Source of the DNA: Acidimicrobiales bacterium | GTDB lineage: Bacteria > Actinomycetota > Acidimicrobiia > Acidimicrobiales > Poriferisodalaceae | Assembly: GCA_009843525.1 (NCBI GenBank) | Contig: VYDH01000018.1 | Span: 181,258 to 245,257, forward strand | Length of the DNA: 64,000 bases | Direction: 5' to 3' | Position numbers and translations under genes: made by a program | Shown here: positions 1 through 8,809 of the stretch, piece by piece | How positions within the stretch are numbered: position 1 is the first letter of the stretch | How the letters are laid out: the number at the start of each line of letters is the position of its first letter | The notes under the pieces: model-generated | The model's database searches: none | The model's input: only the letters and a program-made list of their open reading frames with translations | What the model was told of the DNA's origin: nothing

Positions 1-2
1 AG

Positions 3-107
3 AAATCGGTAGGCATTCGCCCGCTCAACCGTTTCGCGTCGCCCATCGCGTGGTCCGACATCCGCAAGGAGGTCGACGCGTATGTGGACTCACGGCAGAG
101 CATCTGA
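3..107 (+). CDS. 3' end of an unidentified gene (partial)
   Basis: An open frame runs in from the left edge and ends at TGA 105-107, giving about 34 C-terminal residues ending in AYVDSRQSI. Codon use is GC-rich at third positions like the rest of the window, and the composition (basic and aromatic residues, then a helical charged tail) looks like a real protein end. The family cannot be recognised from so little. The next 60 bases hold nothing recognisable before the opposite-strand gene. Confidence 0.45.
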   Translation, partial: KSVGIRPLNRFASPIAWSDIRKEVDAYVDSRQSI

Positions 108-169
108 CCTGACGCTGAGAGAGTGACCTGCATGCGCTCCCGACGGCCTGTCTTTCGCAGATCGACGAT

Positions 170-430
170 TTAGTGCTGCGCGCTGCCCGCTTCGACGATG
201 GCGGTCACGGTCTTGCGCCCGAGTCCGGACACCTCCGCAAGCTGACGCAGTGACGCTCCTGACTGATGAGCGACCCGGATCATGTCGTCGCGAATCTCCG
301 CTTCCTTGTGTGCCCGCTCGGCACTGAGGCCTACTACCGCCAGCGCTGCGGCGACCTCGCCGTCGAGTTCTACGCGGTACTTGTTCATCGCAGCTCGGGC
401 GGCTGACACCTCGGCTTCGGTGTAGCTCAT
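170..430 (-). CDS. small helix-turn-helix protein
   Basis: An 86-residue protein. The first half is charged and helical. The second half has a helix-turn-helix pattern at about residues 50-80: ASLRQLAEVSGLGRKTVTAI, the layout of resolvase-type and small phage-type HTH domains. It probably binds DNA, and by position may regulate its own operon. The start codon overlaps the stop of the upstream 52-residue gene by four bases (ATGA), so the two are translationally coupled. No toxin, integrase or phage gene lies next to it. A toxin-antitoxin role is possible but unsupported. Confidence 0.6.
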   Translation of the reverse strand: MSYTEAEVSAARAAMNKYRVELDGEVAAALAVVGLSAERAHKEAEIRDDMIRVAHQSGASLRQLAEVSGLGRKTVTAIVEAGSAQH

Positions 431-585
431 TGCTGACCTCGCAGTTCTGTAGCGAGCTTGTCTCGAATCGACATCAAGGTTGCGATCCGTGGCGACATGT
501 CGCCGGCGGCCTCCGCGTCATTGAGGTGAGCCAACACCATGCCAAGAAGTTCCAAGACCTCGATCTGTTCAAGCTCGATCCGCAT
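427..585 (-). CDS. small helical protein, first gene of the HTH operon
   Basis: A 52-residue acidic helical protein starting MRIELEQIEVLELLG. An in-frame ATG 33 bases upstream (618) would extend it, but that ATG lies inside the second palindrome and before the TATAAT box. The start at 585 is chosen because TATAAT (596-601, minus strand) ends 10 bases before it. No family is recognised. It overlaps the HTH gene by four bases, so the products probably work together. Confidence 0.5.
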   Translation of the reverse strand: MRIELEQIEVLELLGMVLAHLNDAEAAGDMSPRIATLMSIRDKLATELRGQQ

Positions 586-627
586 CACTGGTCCAATTAT
601 AACCAGTGCTGGTCCCATAAGAACCAG
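586..627 (-). promoter_or_regulatory. tandem palindromic operators over a near-leaderless promoter
   Basis: Two inverted repeats of the same design lie directly before the 52-residue gene: CACTGGT-N9-ACCAGTG (586-608) and CTGGT-N9-ACCAG (609-627), one touching the other. The N9 of the first contains a perfect minus-strand -10 box, TATAAT (596-601). Any protein bound there would cover the promoter. A further half-site TGGTCC lies at 637-642. With only 10 bases between the -10 box and the ATG, the transcript would have almost no leader. The -35 region is weak. Confidence 0.6.
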
Positions 628-695
628 TAAGACAAGTGGTCCTCAAGCCGAGTCGGCTCCAAGAGTGACGGTCTTGGCGATCGGCCGGCGCTAGT

Positions 696-1490
696 TCAGC
701 GGAGGTGGGAAGGGCGGGGGTCGGCCAGGCGGCCTAGGGGCGATTGAGCTCGCAGGCCGCCGTCCACCACGATGGCTTCGCCGGTGACGAACGACGACTC
801 GTCGCTCGCCAGCCACGCGGCAACGCTGGCGACTTCGTCGGGATGGCCGAGACGGCGCAGAGCGTGCGCAGCCAGATTCCGCTCGAGCGCAACGGGATCC
901 TGCATCATCCGCTGCACGGGTGGCGTCTGGATGGTGCCAGGGCAGATGGCGTTGACGCGGACGCCGTCGGGAGCGTGGTCGGTGGACAGCGCCCGAGTCA
1001 GATTGATGACTGCTGCCTTGGATGCCGCGTACACCACCGAGCCTCCGTCGCCGTGCAAGCCGCTGATCGACGCAGTGTTGATGATCGATCCGCCGCCGCG
1101 GGCCTCCATCGCCGGCACCGCGTACTTGGCGCCCAGGTACACCGAGCGCACGTTGACGTTCATCACGAGGTCCCAGTCGCGGGGCTCCAACTCCACTGCG
1201 GTGCCGGGGCGGATGGTGCCGGCATTGCTGTAGAGCACATCGAGACCACCCCAACGGTCGACCGCCTCGGCCACCATCGTCTCCACGTCGTCAGGTTCGG
1301 CCACGTTGGCGCCAAAGCCATGGGCTTCGCCGCCGGACTGCACGATGGCCTCGGCCACCGCATCCGCACGTTCACGACGTATGTCCACGACGAGCACCGA
1401 CGCCCCCTCGGCGGCGAAGCGATGAGCGCTGGCTTCGCCGATGCCCGATGCCCCTCCCGTCACGATCGCGATCTTGTTCTGGAGCAGCAT
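696..1490 (-). CDS. SDR family NAD(P)-dependent oxidoreductase
   Basis: A 264-residue classical short-chain dehydrogenase/reductase. The N-terminal Rossmann motif TGGASGIG, the NAG segment (YSNAGTI) and the catalytic YAASK are all present, with the usual C-terminal PG motif (ICPGTIQTP). It should oxidise a secondary alcohol or reduce a ketone with NAD(P); the substrate is unknown. GGGAGA precedes the ATG. The C-terminus after VDGGL is about 15 residues longer than usual and rich in Pro/Arg. It is divergent from the alpha/beta hydrolase gene, so the two may share a control region at 1491-1637. Confidence 0.9.
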   Translation of the reverse strand: MLLQNKIAIVTGGASGIGEASAHRFAAEGASVLVVDIRRERADAVAEAIVQSGGEAHGFGANVAEPDDVETMVAEAVDRWGGLDVLYSNAGTIRPGTAVELEPRDWDLVMNVNVRSVYLGAKYAVPAMEARGGGSIINTASISGLHGDGGSVVYAASKAAVINLTRALSTDHAPDGVRVNAICPGTIQTPPVQRMMQDPVALERNLAAHALRRLGHPDEVASVAAWLASDESSFVTGEAIVVDGGLRAQSPLGRLADPRPSHLR

Positions 1491-1637
1491 GCAGTCGTCT
1501 CCCTCGTCAGATTCCGGCCGTGCCGGCTTGCCTCACCGGCGCAGCGCATCGACACTACGACGCCGCCCCTGACTACGTTGTGCCGACCGGGCGCCTGCGC
1601 TCGGAATCAGGGCAATCAACCGCACCCGGAGGGCTCG

Positions 1638-2522
1638 ATGGCGAGCGAAGCGTTCTACAGAATCCGCGAGATCATCGCGTCGCAGGACATGCCTGCCGAC
1701 ATCGACGCCATGCGCAAGGGCATCGAGCTCACCGCTCGCCCGCTGCCGGCGGGCGTCACCGGCGAGATGGTGGATGCCAACGGCGTTCCCTGCGAGCTGC
1801 AGACACCTGACGAGACCACCGGCGACGCCATCGTGCAGTACGTGCACGGAGGCGGCTACGTCGCTGGCTCCATCGGCTCTCACCGGAACCTCACCGGTCA
1901 CCTCGCCCTCAAGCTGGGCTGCCCGGTGCTCTCGGTGGACTACCGGCTCGCGCCCGAGCATCCCCACCCGGCACCAGTTGAAGATTCAGTAGCGGTGTAT
2001 CGCTGGCTGCTCGACCGCGGCTACCCAGCCGACCGGATCGCCATTGCCGGCGACTCAGCGGGCGGCGGGCTCACGATGTCGACGCTCATGAAGCTGCGAG
2101 ATGTGGGGCTGCCGTTGCCCGCCGCCGCGGTGCCCATCTCGCCGTGGGTCGACATGTCCGGAACCGGCGAGAGCGCCGTCACCCGTTCGGACCGCGACCC
2201 GATGGTGAGCGCCGGCGATCTCACCCGCATCGCCGGGGTTTTCCTCGGCCCCGACGGCGACCCCGCCGATCCGTACGCGTCACCGCTCGAGGGCGACTTG
2301 TCGGGCTTGCCGCCGCTGCTGATCCACTGCGGCGACGACGAGGTGCTGTTGAGTGACAGCGAACGGCTGGCTCACAAGGCTCGCACCTCCGGCGTCGATG
2401 TGACGCTGGAGGTCTGGCCCGAGATGATCCACGTGTGGCACTCGATGGCCGGCTTGTTCCCTGAGGCCGACGAAGGCATAGCGCGGGTAGCGGAATACCT
2501 CGGCGAGCGCTTGGAAGTTTGA
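1638..2522 (+). CDS. alpha/beta hydrolase, hormone-sensitive-lipase type
   Basis: A 294-residue carboxylesterase-type hydrolase. The HGGG oxyanion-hole motif (YVHGGGYVAGS) and nucleophile elbow GDSAGGG place it in the HSL / alpha/beta hydrolase fold-3 group. The later Asp (CGDDEVLL) and His (EMIHVWH) complete the triad. The start at 1638 is chosen because GGAGGG lies 5-10 bases upstream; an open frame continues far upstream but only as the shadow of the SDR gene. It likely hydrolyses a short acyl ester or lactone, perhaps for the neighbouring catabolic genes. Confidence 0.9.
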   Translation: MASEAFYRIREIIASQDMPADIDAMRKGIELTARPLPAGVTGEMVDANGVPCELQTPDETTGDAIVQYVHGGGYVAGSIGSHRNLTGHLALKLGCPVLSVDYRLAPEHPHPAPVEDSVAVYRWLLDRGYPADRIAIAGDSAGGGLTMSTLMKLRDVGLPLPAAAVPISPWVDMSGTGESAVTRSDRDPMVSAGDLTRIAGVFLGPDGDPADPYASPLEGDLSGLPPLLIHCGDDEVLLSDSERLAHKARTSGVDVTLEVWPEMIHVWHSMAGLFPEADEGIARVAEYLGERLEV

Positions 2523-2528
2523 GGGCCG

Positions 2529-3236
2529 TCAGGTAAGCGGGGCTGTCGCCACGTCATCGAGGAACCAGTCCACCAAGTCGAAGCAGTTGCGGCGGTTGGC
2601 GGCCTCGTTGCGCGCTACCTCGGCCACGACCTCCTCGCGGACGATGCCCACCGATGCCAGGTAGTCGTCGCTGGCCTCACGGAGCCACTCGCTGGCCAGC
2701 TCCACGCTGATCTCAGGGTGGAACTGCGTGCCCACGCTGCGGCCCATACGGAACAGCTGCGGGCAGATCTCGGTGCTGGCGAGCAGCTCGGCCTCGTCGG
2801 GCAGGTGGAAGCGATCGTGATGCCACTCCATCCACGGCCCAGTCGATATCGGCAGGTCGACACCGTCCGGCGGCGAGATCCGGTACCAGCCGATCTCGGT
2901 CTCGGGGGAGCGATCCACCGAGCCGCCCAGCGCCGCGGCCAGCGCTTGGCCGCCGAAGCAGATGCCCAGCACCGGCGTGCCGCGCTCGTGCGAGCAGCGG
3001 ATCAGGTCCAGCTCGGCGCCGATCCACGGCTTGATCGCGTCCTCATACACCGAGAAGTACGAACCCGTCACCACGAGGACATCGAAGTCGTTGCTGGGCA
3101 GTGGCTGAAAATCGGCCGGCTTGGTGTTGTCGGGCACCATCACGTGGACATGCAAGTCGACACCCCGCTCAGCCAGGCGGTCGCCGACGAAACCGGGCCG
3201 CGAGGTCTCTTCGTGCGTGACGACCAGGGCTCTCAC
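2529..3236 (-). CDS. class I glutamine amidotransferase-like hydrolase
   Basis: A 235-residue stand-alone class I (triad) amidotransferase of the GMP-synthase-like group. The nucleophile elbow is GICFGGQ with the catalytic Cys, and the His-Glu pair is in TQFHPEIS. It starts at GTG, with GGAGA five bases before. It is the third gene of a minus-strand set with two P450s. Such stand-alone enzymes cleave gamma-glutamyl bonds; in aniline pathways a homologue is paired with a glutamine-synthetase-like ligase. Two such ligases lie 3 kb away, so a role in gamma-glutamyl amide metabolism is inferred. Confidence 0.85.
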   Translation of the reverse strand: MRALVVTHEETSRPGFVGDRLAERGVDLHVHVMVPDNTKPADFQPLPSNDFDVLVVTGSYFSVYEDAIKPWIGAELDLIRCSHERGTPVLGICFGGQALAAALGGSVDRSPETEIGWYRISPPDGVDLPISTGPWMEWHHDRFHLPDEAELLASTEICPQLFRMGRSVGTQFHPEISVELASEWLREASDDYLASVGIVREEVVAEVARNEAANRRNCFDLVDWFLDDVATAPLT

Positions 3237-3274
3237 GTGTTCTCCAGCGTCTGGCGATCAGTACTCGTCGGGCG

Positions 3275-4567
3275 TCATGCGGCCAGCTCGACGACCGAGA
3301 CCGGCAGGTGCTTGATGCCGGAGATGAAGTTAGACCGCAGCCGCTCTACGGGACCGTCCTGCTCAATACGCACCACTCGCCGCAACAGCTCCTCGAACAC
3401 CACCTTGATCTCCATGCGGGCGAGCCACGCTCCCAGGCACAGGTGGGGCCCGTTGCGGCCGAACGCCATGTGCTCGTTATCCGGCCGCGCCAGATCGAAG
3501 CGGAATGGGTGCTCGAACCGGTCCGCATCGTGATCGGCGCTGACGTAGTACAGCACCACCTTGTCGCCCCCCCGCACTTTGGTGCCGCGGATCTCAGTGT
3601 CGCAAGTCGCGGTGCGTCGAAAGTGCGTGGTCACCGAGCTGGCCCGCAGCACCTCCTCGATTGCTGATTCAGTCAGGGCCTCGTCACCAGCCATCACCGC
3701 AGCGCGCCACGTGTCGAACAGGTGAGGGTGAGCCATGAGCACCCACAGCCCGTGCGTCATCGTGTAGCGGGTGGTGTCGTTGCCCGCTGCGATGATCAGC
3801 GTGAAGAAGTTCTTGAACTCCAAGTCGGTCAGCGGCGTGCCGTCGGTGGTGGGTGCCAACAGCTGGCTGATCACGTCTTTCGTCGGGCATTCGCGCCGCT
3901 GTGCAGCCTGCTCCGCGGCGTAAGCGAAGATCTCGACCGTCGCTGGGCTGCGAAACGGCATGAAGCGGAACTCGTCGGTGTCCACCAGCCCGACGGGGTA
4001 GTCGGTGAAGTCGGGATCGGTATTGCCGAGCAGCGCGTCGCCCCACTCGACGAGCTGATGGCCATCGGCATCGCTGGTGCCCAGCATGCGCCCCAGCATC
4101 CTCATCGGCAGCTCGGTGGCGACCTCGGTGACGAAGTCGAACCGGCCCTTCGGCAGCGCACGGTCCAGCACCTCGCAGGCCAGCCCCCTGATGGCGGCTT
4201 CGTAAGTGTTGACCACCCGCGGCGTGAACCCGCGGCTCACCAGGCGCCGGTAGCGCGTGTGCTCGGGCGGGTCCATCTCCATCATCGTCTTGCGCGCTTC
4301 GAGCTCGTCGGGCGCCATGTCCTCGAGCCGGATCCCCTGCGAGGAGGTGAACGTCTTGGTGTCGCGGCTGATGCGGAACGCATCGTCGTACTTGGTGACG
4401 GCCCAGTAGCCCCGCCCGTCGACTTCGTCCACCCAGGCGACTGGGTCCTCTCTTCGCATGCGGGCGAACGTGGCATGGGGCACGCCCTGGGTCCAGACGT
4501 CGTGGTCGGAGATGTTGGCGTCGTCGGGCCCGAGATCGTCGAGGTACGGCTCGGCCCAGGTGCTCAT
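3275..4567 (-). CDS. cytochrome P450
   Basis: A 430-residue soluble bacterial P450. The I-helix oxygen-binding motif AGNDTTR, the ExxR motif (EEVLRASS) and the haem-Cys loop FGRNGPHLCLG are intact. By eye the sequence resembles the CYP124/125/142 type (the C-terminal SNFISGIKHLPV is typical). It would hydroxylate an organic substrate using electrons from a ferredoxin, but no ferredoxin or reductase gene is adjacent. The start lies 4 bases after the stop of the upstream P450 gene, so the two are co-transcribed. Confidence 0.92.
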   Translation of the reverse strand: MSTWAEPYLDDLGPDDANISDHDVWTQGVPHATFARMRREDPVAWVDEVDGRGYWAVTKYDDAFRISRDTKTFTSSQGIRLEDMAPDELEARKTMMEMDPPEHTRYRRLVSRGFTPRVVNTYEAAIRGLACEVLDRALPKGRFDFVTEVATELPMRMLGRMLGTSDADGHQLVEWGDALLGNTDPDFTDYPVGLVDTDEFRFMPFRSPATVEIFAYAAEQAAQRRECPTKDVISQLLAPTTDGTPLTDLEFKNFFTLIIAAGNDTTRYTMTHGLWVLMAHPHLFDTWRAAVMAGDEALTESAIEEVLRASSVTTHFRRTATCDTEIRGTKVRGGDKVVLYYVSADHDADRFEHPFRFDLARPDNEHMAFGRNGPHLCLGAWLARMEIKVVFEELLRRVVRIEQDGPVERLRSNFISGIKHLPVSVVELAA

Positions 4568-4571
4568 GGCG

Positions 4572-5885
4572 TCAGGCTCTCACAGGTGCGGATGAATCGG
4601 CGGCTGCAGCATCGACTGCCACCTCGACAGAGGCGACGCCGTGAACGAAGTTCGACGGGATCCGCACGAGGTTTGAGACGCTGGCAGGCCGGATGCCGCG
4701 GTCCAGCATGGCTTCGAGCAGCACGGTCAATTCCATGCGGGCCAGGTAGGCGCCCAGGCAGAAATGCGGCCCTCCGCCGCCGAAGGCGATCTGCGCGTTG
4801 TCGGCCCTGCCGATGTCGAACTCGTCGGGCCGCTCGAACACTGCCTCGTCACGATTGGCCGACGGGTACCACATCACCACCTTGTCGCCCGCCGAGATCC
4901 GGGTGCCTGCGAGCTCGGTGTCGACTGCCGCGGTGCGGCGCATGTGCAGGATCGGCGAGGCCCAGCGGATGACCTCCTCGACGGCGCTGGGGAGCAGTTC
5001 GCGGTCGGCCGCCAGCCGGTCCCACTGCTCCGGATGCTCCGCGAACGCGATCGTCCCGTGGGTGATCGCCGTGCGCGTCGTCTCATTGCCGCCGAACACC
5101 AGTACCTGGAAGAAGTTCCGGAACTCGGTGGCCGTCAGGCGGTCGCCGCCGACCTCGGCGTGCACCAGGTGGCTCACGACGTCGTCGGCGGGGTGTTCCA
5201 ACCGCTCGTCGCCGAGCTTGGCCCCGTACTCGTACAGCCCCCAAGCTGCGGGGCTGCCGAAGGGGAGCAGGCGCAGCGGCGTCGTGTTGCCGTAGGCGTC
5301 AGGCGGCAGCGATTGCGTCTCGGTGGTGCCCTCGACCAGGTGGTTCGACAGCTCCACCATGTAGTCGGCGTCTTCGGGCGGCACGCCCAGGATCGCGATG
5401 ATCACCCGGATCGGCAGCGGCGCCGCCACCAGTTCCACCCAGTCGCCGCCGCCCCGCTCGACCACCACATCGAGCAGCTTGTCGGCAATGGCACGCGTGC
5501 GCTCGGTGTACCGGCGCATCTGGCGGGGTGTGAACGCCTTGGACACCACCCGGCGCAGCCGCGTGTGCGCCGGTGGGTCGTGCTCGAGGATCGATCGGCG
5601 GGCCTCCAATGCGTCGGCCTCGAGGTCCCACAGGTTGACGTGCCCGATGGCCGACGAGAAGCGCTCAGGATGGCGCGATACCTCGCACACGTCGGCGTGG
5701 CGCGTCACCGCCCAGAAGCCCCCGTTCGCATGCGGCTCAGCCTCGTAGCGGTTCCAGTGCAGACCCGGCCGTGCGCGAAGCTTGCGGAAGTCGTCCCAGG
5801 GAATGCCGTTCCCGTAGCGGCTGGCGTCGACGATGTCGATGTCGATGTCAGCGAGCCGCTCGCTCGGCGTCGATCCACCGGTCAC
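4572..5885 (-). CDS. cytochrome P450
   Basis: A second P450, paralogous to its neighbour: I-helix FGGNETTR, ExxR in EEVIRWASP, haem loop FGGGGPHFCLG, and the same SNFVHGV ending. The open frame reaches 6077, but this would overlap the divergent ligase gene and adds residues unlike a P450. GTG at 5885 (about 437 residues, normal length) with GGAA upstream is preferred; the exact start is uncertain. First gene of the P450-P450-amidotransferase set, divergent from the glutamine-synthetase-like gene across about 115 bases. Confidence 0.88.
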   Translation of the reverse strand: MTGGSTPSERLADIDIDIVDASRYGNGIPWDDFRKLRARPGLHWNRYEAEPHANGGFWAVTRHADVCEVSRHPERFSSAIGHVNLWDLEADALEARRSILEHDPPAHTRLRRVVSKAFTPRQMRRYTERTRAIADKLLDVVVERGGGDWVELVAAPLPIRVIIAILGVPPEDADYMVELSNHLVEGTTETQSLPPDAYGNTTPLRLLPFGSPAAWGLYEYGAKLGDERLEHPADDVVSHLVHAEVGGDRLTATEFRNFFQVLVFGGNETTRTAITHGTIAFAEHPEQWDRLAADRELLPSAVEEVIRWASPILHMRRTAAVDTELAGTRISAGDKVVMWYPSANRDEAVFERPDEFDIGRADNAQIAFGGGGPHFCLGAYLARMELTVLLEAMLDRGIRPASVSNLVRIPSNFVHGVASVEVAVDAAAADSSAPVRA

Positions 5886-6000
5886 GATGTCATTCCGGCC
5901 AATGAGGTTTCGGGAGGCACAGCCGAATGGTAAGTCTGTGCCCGCCCGCGAGCCGACCAGACACGTCCATCGCATGCGAACACGACAGAGGAATGAACTC

Positions 6001-7383
6001 ATGAGCGAACTTGCCGACATCCAGAGCACCCTGCGGATGGCCGATGTGCACACCGTCGAGGTGGCCATCGTCGACACCTACGGACACCTGCGCGGCAAGC
6101 GCTTTCCCGTCGACCACTTCCTGCGCTCGGTGGCCGAGGGCGGCTGTCATCTGGCAGACGCGATCTACATCTTCGACCTGCACAACGACCTGGTCGACAG
6201 CCCGTACATCAACATGGGCAAGGGCTTCCTCGACACGCACCTGGTGCCCGACCTCGGCACCCTGCGGATCTTCGGCCATCGTCCCGGTTATGCGCTGGTG
6301 TTCGCCGACAGTCTCGAACCGCCGCACCGCCTCCACCCCATCGCACCCCGCACGGTGCTGGCCCGCCAGATTGCGCGCTGCCGGGCACTGGGCTACAGCC
6401 CGCTCGTGGCCACCGAGATGGAGTTCTATCTGTGCGAGGCCGACTGGTCGCACACGCAGAGCCACATCCAGTACTCGTCGCTCACCGACCGGTCAGACCT
6501 CGAATCGGTGCTGCTGGCGATGCGTCTAGCGATGATCGATGCCGGCATCCCCGTCGAATCGTCGAACCCCGAGTACGGACCGGGCCAGATCGAGATCAAC
6601 GTGCAGTACTCCGATGCCATGACCACGGCCGACAACACGGCGCTCTACAAGAGCATCGTGAAGGAGATCGCCGAGGAGACCGGACTGAAGGCCACGTTCA
6701 TGCCCAAGCCATGGACCGAGCCGTCGGGCAGCGGTATGCATGTGCACACGAGCCTCGTGTCGGTGGGCGACCGCGCTCCGGCGGGCGGCGAACAGCCGCA
6801 CGAGGCAGCCAGCCACAACGCGTTCGCCAGCTCCGAGGACAGCCCCAACGAGGTGATGTCGCAGTGGCTCGGCGGCCAGCTCGACAACGCCGGTGCGCTG
6901 TCGTTGCTGGGCAGCCCCGTGCCCAACGGTTACAAGCGGGTGCGCCCCTACACGTTCGCCCCCACCCATGTGCACTGGGGGCTCGACAACCGGTCGGTGA
7001 TGTGCCGCTGCACGGTGGGTGCGGGCAATGCGAACCGGGTGGAGTACCGGGCGCCGGGCGCCGACGCCAACCCATATTTGATGATCGCCGGCTTGCTGGC
7101 AGCAGGCGCCGACGGTCTCGAGCGCGGTGCCGACCCGGGCCCGATGAGCGTGGGCGATCAGTACGACGACCCCGGCGACGCGGTGCCGCTGCCCGCCAAC
7201 GCCGCCGACGGCATAGCGGCCTTCGAGGGCAGCGCGCTGGCCGCAGCGTTGGGCGAGGAGTTCTCGACCAACTTCGTGCTGATGGCCAAGGCCGAACTCG
7301 ACAAGTTCACCGAGGCCGGCTGCGACCCGATAGGCGACGAAGTGACCGACTGGGAGCGAGACCGCTACATCGAGTTCACCTGA
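6001..7383 (+). CDS. glutamine-synthetase-like ligase (gamma-glutamyl amide synthetase candidate)
   Basis: A 460-residue glutamine-synthetase fold protein. ATP and metal motifs are present: EMEFYL, GPGQIEIN, the SGSGMHVHTS helix and RPYTFAPTH, with NRVEYRAPGADANPYL near the end. It lacks the adenylylation Tyr loop of housekeeping GlnA and is closer in layout to GlnA4/PuuA-type ligases, which join glutamate to amines. GAGGA precedes the ATG at 6001. It diverges from the P450 operon and converges on a second ligase gene 18 bases away. Such genes accompany P450s in mycobacterial morpholine/piperidine clusters. Confidence 0.88.
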   Translation: MSELADIQSTLRMADVHTVEVAIVDTYGHLRGKRFPVDHFLRSVAEGGCHLADAIYIFDLHNDLVDSPYINMGKGFLDTHLVPDLGTLRIFGHRPGYALVFADSLEPPHRLHPIAPRTVLARQIARCRALGYSPLVATEMEFYLCEADWSHTQSHIQYSSLTDRSDLESVLLAMRLAMIDAGIPVESSNPEYGPGQIEINVQYSDAMTTADNTALYKSIVKEIAEETGLKATFMPKPWTEPSGSGMHVHTSLVSVGDRAPAGGEQPHEAASHNAFASSEDSPNEVMSQWLGGQLDNAGALSLLGSPVPNGYKRVRPYTFAPTHVHWGLDNRSVMCRCTVGAGNANRVEYRAPGADANPYLMIAGLLAAGADGLERGADPGPMSVGDQYDDPGDAVPLPANAADGIAAFEGSALAAALGEEFSTNFVLMAKAELDKFTEAGCDPIGDEVTDWERDRYIEFT

Positions 7384-7401
7384 GTTGCCTGGCCGTGCCC
7401 G

Positions 7402-8706
7402 TCAGTGGTAGGGCAGGTATTCGCTGATCTCCCACTCGCTGATGTCGTCGGAAGGTTCGCCGACGGCGGCGACGTAGCGCTCCCACTCGGCGTCCTTGAT
7501 GGCGAGGAAGTTGTCGACGAGATCGCTGCTCACGGCTTCGGTCAGTGCGGTGTCGGCACGCAGATGGTCCAAGGCGTTGGTCAGGTTGAGTGCCGACGTC
7601 ACCTCGGTGTTCCATGCCTCCATGCCATCGTTGGTCTCGGGCTCAGGGCAGGGCAGCTCGTCGACCACGCCCAGGCGTGCCGCCTGCAGCACGGCGGCGA
7701 TCGCTGCGTGGACGTTGCAGGTGCCGTCGGCAAGACGTGATTCGATGCGTGTGCGCGCCCCGCGCTCGGGCGGCACCCGGGTGCCCACCACCCGGTGGTC
7801 GTAGCCCCAGTTCGCTCGCCGGCCGCTGAAGGTGAACGGCCGCAGGCGCCGGTAGGCGTTGACGGTGGGGCAACACAGGGGGGTGAGGCCTTGGTGATGG
7901 GCGCACAGCCCTGCCAGGCAGCTCTTCGCCAGCGCCGACAGGCCGTCACCGGCGCTGGGATCGGCGAGCGCATTGTTGCCCTCGGCATCGAGCAGCGAGA
8001 AGTTCACATGGACACCGTTTCCTTCGAACTGCTCGTATGGCTTGCCGAGGAACGTGAGCCGGCGGCCACGATCCATGGCGCATTCACGGGCCAGCATCTT
8101 GAACAGGAAAGCGTCGTCGGCAGCGCGCAGCGCATCGGCGTAGCGAAGCGTCAGCTCGAACTGGCCGGAGTCGAACTCGGCGTTGACCGACTCCAGCACG
8201 ATTTCGCTGCCGGCGGCGAGATCGGTGATGTCATCGATCAAGCCGATCGGGTCCACGAAACGCCCGGTGCCGTAGACGTATGACTCAGGCGTGTCCCACC
8301 GCTGCCAGCCGTGCTCTTCGGTGAGCTCCAGCACGTAGGCCTCGAACTCGATGCCCACCATCGGGCGGTAGCCCAAGGCCTCCCAGTCGGCGATGGCCTT
8401 GCGCAGGGCGTATCTGGCCGAATAGCGGAATGGCTCACCGTTCTGGGACAGGTCGCAGACAGCCACCTGGGTCCGATCGTCGTCCCAGCCGGGTCGCAGA
8501 TCCGACTCGTCGAAGGTGGCGTGCATGTCGGGAAAGCCGTCGAGCACGCCTGAGCCCGGCGCTGCGACAAACGATCGGTCGTAGGCGAGGCTGAACACGG
8601 CGGCTGCATGGCCGGTGCCGTCTTGGGCGAAAGCGGCCGGCACGTACTTGCCTCGTGCGAGACCGAGATGGTCGGGCCACAGCATGCGGACGCGTTCATT
8701 GGCCAT
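7402..8706 (-). CDS. glutamine-synthetase-like ligase, second copy
   Basis: A 434-residue glutamine-synthetase family protein. The active-site series EFEAYVLE, DSGQFELTLRY, EGNGVHVNFS, RPFTFSGRR and TRIESRLADGTCN is present but quite diverged from its neighbour, so this is an old duplicate or a separate subfamily. GAGGA lies 6 bases before the ATG. It is convergent with the first ligase gene and divergent from the ABC binding-protein gene. It presumably ligates glutamate to an amine or another amino compound; the substrate cannot be read from sequence. Confidence 0.85.
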   Translation of the reverse strand: MANERVRMLWPDHLGLARGKYVPAAFAQDGTGHAAAVFSLAYDRSFVAAPGSGVLDGFPDMHATFDESDLRPGWDDDRTQVAVCDLSQNGEPFRYSARYALRKAIADWEALGYRPMVGIEFEAYVLELTEEHGWQRWDTPESYVYGTGRFVDPIGLIDDITDLAAGSEIVLESVNAEFDSGQFELTLRYADALRAADDAFLFKMLARECAMDRGRRLTFLGKPYEQFEGNGVHVNFSLLDAEGNNALADPSAGDGLSALAKSCLAGLCAHHQGLTPLCCPTVNAYRRLRPFTFSGRRANWGYDHRVVGTRVPPERGARTRIESRLADGTCNVHAAIAAVLQAARLGVVDELPCPEPETNDGMEAWNTEVTSALNLTNALDHLRADTALTEAVSSDLVDNFLAIKDAEWERYVAAVGEPSDDISEWEISEYLPYH

Positions 8707-8809
8707 AGGTGTTCCTCATCGCTGTCTGGGCCGGGACGATCAGCAGAAGCTATACGAGCCTTTCTCGACGGAGGGCTAGCATCGGCTCGATCCAGGGGAG
8801 GGGCCCATC

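Noticed and set aside
427..630. 66-codon plus-strand open frame over the HTH operon control region
   Set aside because: It runs antisense through the 52-residue gene and the palindromes, without a ribosome-binding site.
744..1637. Long plus-strand open frame upstream of and in frame with the alpha/beta hydrolase
   Set aside because: It lies opposite the SDR gene, is His/Arg/Val-rich and unlike any domain. GGAGGG before ATG 1638 marks the real start.
1638..1655. GAGCGAAGCG near the hydrolase start as a fourth repeat copy
   Set aside because: Only a short match inside coding sequence; neither box 1 nor box 2 is present.
5886..6077. N-terminal extension of the second P450 to 6077
   Set aside because: It would overlap the divergent ligase start, and its Met/Ser/Arg-rich text does not fit a P450 N-terminus.
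6001..8706. Housekeeping glutamine synthetase role for the two ligases
   Set aside because: Both lack the adenylylation loop and sit with P450, amidotransferase and transporter genes, so nitrogen assimilation is the less likely role.
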